NCBI GenBank assembly: GCA_026390045.1
Contig: JAPLGR010000365.1
Coordinates: 1 to 5,825 of the forward strand
Direction of reading: 5' to 3'
From: Chloroflexota bacterium
GTDB lineage: Bacteria > Chloroflexota > Anaerolineae > Anaerolineales > E44-bin32
Length of the DNA stretch: 5,825 nt
The notes beneath the pieces are model-generated. The model did not search any database. It was not told the origin of the DNA and saw only the letters and a list, made by a program, of their open reading frames with translations. A program made the translations under genes and the position numbers. This document shows positions 1 through 4,553 of this stretch, piece after piece; position 1 is the first letter of the stretch, and each line of letters starts with the position of its first letter.

Positions 1-1263
1 GGCGCGCGTGACGAGCTCACATTCGCAGACGATCGATGGCGTGGGTACCGACGGCGAGTGGTCTATCTGGTCGAGGCGGCGCGGGAGCCGATGGTAGGTA
101 CGGCCGGCGGGTTCGAGGGGCGTGCTGGCGGTCGTGCAGACGTCGCTGGCGCCGAGCTTCGGCGCAACGACCCGCATCACCTCTTCTGCCATCAGTCGGA
201 ACGTGGTGAGCTTGCCTCCGATCACGCTCACCAGACCAGACACGCCGTGGGTTGTGGCGTGATCGAGGATCGTGTGTGCTCGAGGCAGCATGCGCGTTTC
301 GGCGCCCGAGGCGGGCGTCGGCCGGTAGAGTGGCCGGATGCCGGACCAGGCCCGCAGGGCGCGACGTGCCGCAATGCCGGGAACAAGGACATCGGCCTCC
401 GCCAGCAGCAGGTCGATCTCCCAGGGCGCGATAGTCAGGTCGTCCGGTGATTGCACGGCCTCGTCGGTGGTGCCAAGTACCAAGACCGTTCCCACGGGGA
501 CCAGGATGTCTCCGTCGGAGGGGGGTTTGCAGCGATTGACAACCGTGTTAACGAGGCGAGAGGCCATGGCGACCATCGCGCCGCGTCCCAGGGCGATAGG
601 CAAGTCAACGCCCGCCATGGAGGCGATTCCCTTCGCCCAGGGACCCGCGGCGTTGACAACGACCTGAGCGCCGACCTGCTTCCGCTCGCTGGACTTCAGA
701 TCAATGATCTCCGCGCCCACCACCGCGTCGCGTTGCATGATGATCCGATCGACCTTGTGGCGAAGCCATACTTGCCCGCCCGCGGAACGGATGGCCTCCG
801 CCAGCAGATGCAGTAGGTCGAAGGAATCGAGCGAGCCGTCGCGCACGCGAAACGCGCGCGTCAGGGCCGGGCTGAGCAGCGGCTCGGCATGCAGGACCTG
901 GGGTAGGGTGACCTCGTCAGCCGGAACGCCGGCTGCGCGGCACGCAGCAAGCCAGCGGTCGGGGAAGTCCGGAGGATCGGTTGGGACGGAGACGAAGAAC
1001 CCGCCTGTGTCCTCGATGGTTGATGGCGCCAGCCGGCGCAGGATCGCGTTCTCCCTCGCGCAATCGCGCGCGGAGGGGGGATCGGAGATGACGTAGCGGC
1101 CGCCAGAATGGAGGAGACCATGGTAGCGGCCGGATGTCCCTTGGCCGAGATCGGATTGTTCGACGAGCAGGACCTTGATGCCGCGCAGGCAGGCATCCCA
1201 GGCGACGCCGAGGCCGGTGGCGCCGCCGCCGATGACGAGGAGTTCAGTGGAGGACGCGAGCAT
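1..1263 (-). CDS. glpA: Anaerobic-type glycerol-3-phosphate dehydrogenase subunit A (N-terminal part, cut by left edge)
   Basis: FAD-dependent oxidation of sn-glycerol-3-phosphate to dihydroxyacetone phosphate, passing electrons towards the quinone pool. The frame is open for 421 codons from ATG 1263 to the window edge, so the C-terminus is missing; E. coli GlpA has about 542 residues. Visible features are the dinucleotide-binding GGGATG at residues 12-17 with the strand-ending VEQ at 34-36, the family signature GTSGRYHGLLHSGGRY at 42-57, NRCKPPSDGDILVP in mid-protein, and GGKLTTFRLMAEE from 349. The visible part ends in VCECELVTRA, whose Cys413 and Cys415 match the CxC that opens the BFD-like [2Fe-2S] domain of GlpA; aerobic GlpD lacks this domain. 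Start choice is firm: the only in-frame codons upstream lead to the acetyltransferase TGA without another ATG, GTG or TTG. It is the third gene of the glycerol operon; glpB and glpC, if present, lie outside the window. Confidence 0.93.
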   Translation of the reverse strand, partial: MLASSTELLVIGGGATGLGVAWDACLRGIKVLLVEQSDLGQGTSGRYHGLLHSGGRYVISDPPSARDCARENAILRRLAPSTIEDTGGFFVSVPTDPPDFPDRWLAACRAAGVPADEVTLPQVLHAEPLLSPALTRAFRVRDGSLDSFDLLHLLAEAIRSAGGQVWLRHKVDRIIMQRDAVVGAEIIDLKSSERKQVGAQVVVNAAGPWAKGIASMAGVDLPIALGRGAMVAMASRLVNTVVNRCKPPSDGDILVPVGTVLVLGTTDEAVQSPDDLTIAPWEIDLLLAEADVLVPGIAARRALRAWSGIRPLYRPTPASGAETRMLPRAHTILDHATTHGVSGLVSVIGGKLTTFRLMAEEVMRVVAPKLGASDVCTTASTPLEPAGRTYHRLPRRLDQIDHSPSVPTPSIVCECELVTRA

Positions 1264-1266
1264 GAC

Positions 1267-1280
1267 GGGACGATTGTCCC
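1267..1280. repeat. Short dyad (5-base arms, 4-base loop) just upstream of glpA
   Basis: GGGAC-GATT-GTCCC on the plus strand is a perfect 5-base-arm inverted repeat ending three bases before the glpA start codon. It covers the candidate -10 box of the internal promoter, so it could be an operator. In a read-through transcript it would instead form a small hairpin over the ribosome-binding region. An arm of five can arise by chance; position is the only reason to list it. Confidence 0.35.
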
Positions 1281-1300
1281 ATAGTCCGTATCGGTGTCAA
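1273..1300 (-). promoter_or_regulatory. Candidate internal promoter for glpA
   Basis: On the minus strand a perfect TTGACA (1300-1295, overlapping the acetyltransferase stop codon) is followed after 16 bases by GACAAT (1278-1273), which matches TATAAT at four of six positions. Transcription would begin near 1266-1263, at or within a few bases of the glpA ATG, giving a leaderless or nearly leaderless message. The 14 bases before the ATG carry no Shine-Dalgarno sequence, which agrees with this reading. It is a motif match only. Confidence 0.4.
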
Positions 1301-1785
1301 CCTCTGACGTCCGGGGGCGGGATGGTGGGGGCGTCGGCCCGCCTTTCGATCCCAAGATCACGGACGAAGTCCACCGTCGTCGCGGTTTCCTGGTAGCCGA
1401 GCGCGAGGTAGAACGCGTGGGCCGCCGTGCGGACGACGTCTGTTCGAAGGAGCAAGCGCGCGCGTCCCGACTGGCGTGCCCAGGTCTCTGCGGCGGTGAC
1501 CAACATGCGGCCGATCCCGCGGCGGCGGTGCGTCCTCCGGACGACGATGGAGACGACTTCGGCCGCCTCATCCGCCGTCAGATCGCGCGCGACGCGCAGG
1601 TGGGCAAAGCCGAGCAGCAGGTCGCTTTCGACCGCCATCAGGATGCGGTCCTCGCGAGGCAGCACATTGATCCGCCGGTGAATGGATGACTCGTCCGCGG
1701 GCATGCCCTCGGCCTGGAGCAGCTGGGCGATCTGTGCCAGGAAAGACTTCGGCGGGTGGGGTGTGCGAATGATCTGAATGCTCAC
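1297..1785 (-). CDS. GNAT-family N-acetyltransferase
   Basis: A 162-residue single-domain acetyltransferase that would transfer an acetyl group from acetyl-CoA to an amine; the acceptor is unknown. The acetyl-CoA pyrophosphate loop (motif A) is RRTHRRRGIGRML at residues 83-95, fitting the R/QxxGxG/A consensus (R87, G90, G92), preceded by the strand EVVSIVV. Motif B is AHAFYLALGYQET at 122-134, with the usual Tyr126 and LGY. The length is normal for the superfamily and there is no signal peptide or membrane segment, so it should be cytosolic. The last ~20 residues are proline- and arginine-rich and probably disordered. The start is GTG at 1785, supported by TTGAGG seven bases upstream. The gene sits nine bases after glpK and 33 before glpA, so it is probably co-transcribed with glycerol catabolism genes. 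Whether it modifies those enzymes, a metabolite, or something unrelated cannot be told. Only one lysine is present. Confidence 0.87.
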   Translation of the reverse strand: MSIQIIRTPHPPKSFLAQIAQLLQAEGMPADESSIHRRINVLPREDRILMAVESDLLLGFAHLRVARDLTADEAAEVVSIVVRRTHRRRGIGRMLVTAAETWARQSGRARLLLRTDVVRTAAHAFYLALGYQETATTVDFVRDLGIERRADAPTIPPPDVRG

Positions 1786-1792
1786 GCGACAA

Positions 1793-1798
1793 CCTCAA
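1793..1798 (-). promoter_or_regulatory. Ribosome binding site of the acetyltransferase, overlapping the glpK stop
   Basis: TTGAGG on the minus strand lies seven bases before the GTG start at 1785. Its TGA is the glpK stop codon, so ribosomes ending glpK translation reach the site directly. This supports both the GTG start and translational coupling. Confidence 0.6.
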
Positions 1799-3291
1799 GC
1801 GGGCGCTGCCCACCCGCGGCTGCGTTCGATCGCCCGGTGCCAGGAGTCAAGCAGGGCACCTCGCTGATCAGCGGACATTCGTGGCAAGTACTCTCGCTCC
1901 AGCTGCCAACCGGCAGACACCTGCTCAGGGGACTCCCAGAAACCGATCGCCAAGCCTGCCAGATAGGCCGCCCCGAGCGCGGTTGTCTCGGTGACCATGG
2001 GGCGCTGGACGGGCTTGCCGAGGAGGTCCGCCTGGAACTGCATCAGCAGGTCGTTGCGCGCCGCACCTCCATCGACCCGCAGCGCGGCGACCTCGCGGCC
2101 AGACTCCCGCGCCATCACCTCCAGCACATCTGAGGACTGGTAGGCGATCGACTCAAGACTCGCGCGGGCCAAGTGCCCGGACGTCGACCCGCGCGTCAGC
2201 CCGACGATGGTCCCACGCGCGTAGGCATCCCAGTGGGGCGCGCCAAGGCCGACGAAGGCCGGAACGAAGTACACCCCGCCGTTGTCTTCCACGCTGCGGG
2301 CCAGCGGCTCGACGTCTGCGCTGGATGAGATGATTCGTAACCCGTCGCGCAGCCACTGCACGACGGCACCGGCGACAAAGACGCTCCCCTCGAGGCAGTA
2401 CGTCGTGCCGGTTGGCGTGCGCCAGCCAATGGTCGTGAGCAGGCCCTGGCTCGAGGTCACGGCATCCGGCCCGGTGTTCAACAGCATGAAACAGCCTGTG
2501 CCGTAGGTGTTCTTTGCCATCCCAGGCGCGAAGCAGGCCTGCCCGAATAAGGCTGCCTGCTGGTCCCCCGCCAGGCCGCTGATCAGTATCGGTGCCCCCA
2601 ATAGGGATGGCTCGGTTGTGCCGAACACCTCCGACGACAGCCGTACTTCGGGTAGCAGGGATGGCGGGATCCGCAGGTGGTCCAGGATCGCGTCGTCCCA
2701 GGAGAGCGAGTGGATGTTGTACAGCATCGTTCGGGAGGCATTGGATGGATCGGTGACGTGCAATCGGCCGGCTGTCAGGCGCCAGATCAGGAAAGTGTCA
2801 ACCGTGCCGAAGGCCAGCTCGCCGCGCTCGGCCCGCGCTCTGGCACCGGGGACGTTGTCCAGCAACCAGGCGAGCTTGGTCCCCGAGAAGTACGCGTCGG
2901 CGACAAGGCCGGTGTGATCGTGGATGACCTTGTCGAATCCCTCGGCCCTCAGGCGGTCGCACATCGGCGCGGTCCGGCGGCACTGCCAGACGATGGCATT
3001 GGCCAAGGCTTGGCCGGTCTTGCGGTCCCACAGCAGCGTGGTCTCGCGCTGGTTTGTGATTCCGATGGCGGCGATGCGGCTTGGGTCGATGTGGGCGCGA
3101 GAGATCGCTTCGTGCGCCGTGGCCAACTGGCTGGTCCAGATGGCCTCAGGGTCATGCTCGACCCACCCGGGCTGCGGGAAGAGTTGGGGAAACTCCTGCT
3201 GGGCGGAGGCGACGGCCAAGCCGTGCGCGTCGAACAGGATGGCGCGCGAAGAGGTCGTGCCCTGATCGAGTGCGAGGACGTAGTCCGCCAT
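1795..3291 (-). CDS. glpK: Glycerol kinase
   Basis: ATP-dependent phosphorylation of glycerol to sn-glycerol-3-phosphate in the cytosol, the entry step of glycerol catabolism. The 498 residues match the usual ~500 of this FGGY carbohydrate kinase. The phosphate-binding LDQGTTSSRAILFD is at residues 8-21. Expected glycerol contacts are Arg82-Glu83 in TNQRET, Trp102 in VWQCRRT, Tyr134 in DAYFSGTK, and the catalytic base Asp243 in GLAGDQQAALFG. The second FGGY signature is at 369-389 (GSTSGHLARASLESIAYQSS), and the adenine-site VDGGAARNDLLMQ at 407-419. ATG 3291 is chosen because LALDQG then begins at residue 7 as in the family and GAGAGG lies seven bases upstream; the 44-residue upstream extension is low-complexity and arginine-rich. 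The E. coli GGKGGTR loop for fructose-1,6-bisphosphate and the phosphorylatable His of Gram-positive enzymes are both absent in EPSLLGAPI (227-235). First gene of the operon with the acetyltransferase and glpA. Confidence 0.97.
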   Translation of the reverse strand: MADYVLALDQGTTSSRAILFDAHGLAVASAQQEFPQLFPQPGWVEHDPEAIWTSQLATAHEAISRAHIDPSRIAAIGITNQRETTLLWDRKTGQALANAIVWQCRRTAPMCDRLRAEGFDKVIHDHTGLVADAYFSGTKLAWLLDNVPGARARAERGELAFGTVDTFLIWRLTAGRLHVTDPSNASRTMLYNIHSLSWDDAILDHLRIPPSLLPEVRLSSEVFGTTEPSLLGAPILISGLAGDQQAALFGQACFAPGMAKNTYGTGCFMLLNTGPDAVTSSQGLLTTIGWRTPTGTTYCLEGSVFVAGAVVQWLRDGLRIISSSADVEPLARSVEDNGGVYFVPAFVGLGAPHWDAYARGTIVGLTRGSTSGHLARASLESIAYQSSDVLEVMARESGREVAALRVDGGAARNDLLMQFQADLLGKPVQRPMVTETTALGAAYLAGLAIGFWESPEQVSAGWQLEREYLPRMSADQRGALLDSWHRAIERSRGWAAPA

Positions 3292-3298
3292 CTCCCAT

Positions 3299-3304
3299 CC
3301 TCTC
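3299..3304 (-). promoter_or_regulatory. Ribosome binding site of glpK
   Basis: GAGAGG on the minus strand, seven bases before ATG 3291. It decides between this start and the longer open frame reaching 3423. Confidence 0.65.
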
Positions 3305-3369
3305 GAGGTGCGCCGACGGTGAAGTGGAGTCACGGCTGGCGCGGCGCATATATGGGACCTGGCCCGCGC

Positions 3370-3397
3370 GGGGCGTCGAACTATCGCGACACGCCCC
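3370..3397. repeat. Imperfect inverted repeat in presumed glpK leader
   Basis: The arms are GGGGCG-TCG (3370-3378) and CGA-CA-CGCCCC (3387-3397), nine pairs with a two-base bulge around an eight-base loop. If glpK starts near 3405, the repeat lies about 8-35 bases into the transcript, suitable for a repressor site or leader hairpin. The loop contains ACTATCG, which recurs inverted at 3577-3583. In such GC-rich DNA this may be chance. Confidence 0.35.
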
Positions 3398-3411
3398 GGC
3401 GACCGCCGCTC

Positions 3412-3440
3412 ATTGTGACGCACGCGCCAGGATTGGGCAA
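3412..3440 (-). promoter_or_regulatory. Candidate glpK promoter
   Basis: On the minus strand TTGCCC (3440-3435, four of six to TTGACA) and CACAAT (3417-3412, four of six to TATAAT) are separated by exactly 17 bases. The implied start near 3405 gives a leader of about 114 bases before the glpK ATG. It is the best-spaced pair I found upstream of glpK, but each box is only a partial match. Confidence 0.35.
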
Positions 3441-3556
3441 GCGGGTAGGGGCCTGCCTCGAATCAACCTCACCCTCCGGTTCGACGGCTTTCGGTGTGGC
3501 AGCAGGGGCTGACGTGATCCTCGCCTGTGCGCCCATCTACCGGCACCGATTCCGGC

Positions 3557-3562
3557 TAGAAT
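3557..3562 (+). promoter_or_regulatory. Candidate -10 box for the kinase-DHH operon
   Basis: TAGAAT matches TATAAT at five of six positions and lies 57 bases before the kinase ATG. No acceptable -35 hexamer is found 15-18 bases upstream, so transcription may need an activator or another sigma factor, or the box may be fortuitous. The implied start is near 3569. Confidence 0.4.
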
Positions 3563-3576
3563 AGGGAACACCACAG

Positions 3577-3590
3577 CGATAGTCCTATCG
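3577..3590. repeat. Perfect dyad CGATAG-TC-CTATCG, candidate operator
   Basis: Perfect six-base arms with a two-base spacer, beginning about eight bases after the start inferred from the TAGAAT box. The compact symmetry and position just downstream of a promoter are typical of a site for a dimeric repressor. With an extra A-U and G-U pair it could also form an RNA stem at 3575-3592. No regulator gene is in the window. Confidence 0.45.
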
Positions 3591-3609
3591 TTCGGTGAGA
3601 CTCAAACAC

Positions 3610-3613
3610 GGAG
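3610..3613 (+). promoter_or_regulatory. Ribosome binding site of the GHMP kinase
   Basis: GGAG within ACGGAGA, six bases before ATG 3620. Spacing and match are standard and support this start. Confidence 0.7.
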
Positions 3614-3619
3614 ACAACC

Positions 3620-4552
3620 ATGGGGAAGGGATCTGCGTTTGGCAAGTCGATTCTGATCGGCGACCAGTTTGTGCTCGAAGAGGTGCCGGCGATCGTCTCG
3701 ACTATCCCGTTCGAGACCAAATGCGAAGTCAAGCGAATTGACGGAGAAGGCTGGCAGCTCGAAGACAACCGCACCGAAGTGCCCGGCTACAAGAACAAGA
3801 AGAAGGATCAGCAGGTCGTCTCCATCAACCGCATCCTTGAGGTGATGGGCATCGACGTCAAGAAGACCCCCATCAAGATCACCTATGGTGGCAGCCTGCT
3901 GGCTGGCAGCGGGGTGGGTGCCAGCGCGGCCGTCTGTGTCTCCCTCGCACGAGCGTTGAACGAGGAGTTCAAGCTTGGCTACACCATCGAGCAGATCAAC
4001 CACGTGGGATGGGAGGGCGAGTTCGCCTATCACGGCATTCCCAGCGGCGTCGATAACACCGCCTCGGCCTATGGCGGGCTCCTGCTCTTCTGGGTCAAGG
4101 GGAAGGAGCAGCATTTCGAGAGGATCAACTGCAAGAAGCCGCTCCATATCGTCCTGGGCAACAGCGGCGTGACCGCCAATACCGCTTTGCTGGACGACTA
4201 CATTGCCGAGATGAAGGCCAAGGATCCTGCCGGATTCAAGTCCCGCATGGAAGCGATCAAGGCCCAGGTGTTCGAGATGAAGTCCGCCCTGGAAGCCGGG
4301 GATCTGGCGAAAGTGGGCGCCATCATGACGGCTAACCACGAGATCCTCATTCAGATGGGGCTCTCGCATGAGAAGCTGGTCTACCTGTGCAATCTGGCCC
4401 TGAAGATGGGCGCGTTGGGAGCCAAAGTCACCGGCGGCGGCAGGGGCGGCTACATGAATGCCCTGACAACCGACGAGAAGATGCAGGCGGCCATTGCATC
4501 TGCAATGGAGGCTGAGGGGTACAAAGTCATTCGAACCACGATAGGCAAGTAG
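3620..4552 (+). CDS. GHMP kinase, mevalonate kinase-like
   Basis: A 310-residue GHMP-superfamily kinase whose layout best fits archaeal-type mevalonate kinase (mevalonate + ATP to 5-phosphomevalonate, isoprenoid synthesis). Motif 1 is FGKSILIGDQFVLEEVPAIVSTI (residues 7-29) with the conserved Lys9. The phosphate loop is AGSGVGASAAVCVSLARAL (95-113). The acidic pair is Glu134 and the catalytic Asp145 in GIPSGVDNTASAYGG, spaced eleven apart as Glu193/Asp204 in rat mevalonate kinase. Motif 3 is GAKVTGGGRGGYMNAL (267-282), with the MK-like MGLSHEKL before it. Several invariant positions differ: GEH becomes Gly-Asp-Gln at 14-16, the proline before the phosphate loop is Leu, and TGAGGGGC becomes TGGGRGGY. 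It may therefore use another substrate, so I give no gene symbol. It is soluble, with about 9% lysine, unlike the glp proteins. The stop is one base before the DHH gene. Confidence 0.8.
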   Translation: MGKGSAFGKSILIGDQFVLEEVPAIVSTIPFETKCEVKRIDGEGWQLEDNRTEVPGYKNKKKDQQVVSINRILEVMGIDVKKTPIKITYGGSLLAGSGVGASAAVCVSLARALNEEFKLGYTIEQINHVGWEGEFAYHGIPSGVDNTASAYGGLLLFWVKGKEQHFERINCKKPLHIVLGNSGVTANTALLDDYIAEMKAKDPAGFKSRMEAIKAQVFEMKSALEAGDLAKVGAIMTANHEILIQMGLSHEKLVYLCNLALKMGALGAKVTGGGRGGYMNALTTDEKMQAAIASAMEAEGYKVIRTTIGK

Positions 4553-4553
4553 C

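Larger units (their letters stand above)
3292..3619. other. Divergent intergenic control region (glpK / GHMP kinase)
   Basis: A 328-base stretch between the two outward-facing operons. Open frames crossing it are antisense or out-of-frame shadows, or the implausible N-terminal extension of glpK. It holds candidate promoters in both directions, two inverted repeats and a ribosome binding site at each end, listed separately. The palindrome CATATATG (3347-3354) is an AT-rich island 56 bases from the glpK start and is an alternative, weaker -10 site. I see no tRNA or other recognisable RNA gene. Confidence 0.75.

Noticed and set aside
58..816. Several plus-strand open frames over the left end
   Set aside because: All are antisense to glpA, whose frame is continuous from 1263 to the edge and matches GlpA throughout.
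861..1571. Minus-strand open frame of 236 codons
   Set aside because: It overlaps glpA and the acetyltransferase in another frame; its Ser/Pro/Arg-rich composition is typical of out-of-frame GC-rich DNA, while the two real frames carry clear motifs.
3292..3423. N-terminal extension of glycerol kinase by 44 residues to 3423
   Set aside because: The extension is arginine-rich with no family similarity. ATG 3291 has GAGAGG at good spacing and places LALDQGTTSS where other glycerol kinases have it.
2677..3564. Plus-strand open frame of 295 codons across glpK and the intergenic region
   Set aside because: It is antisense to glpK and its translation shows no domain. It runs through the candidate regulatory sites without a credible ribosome site.
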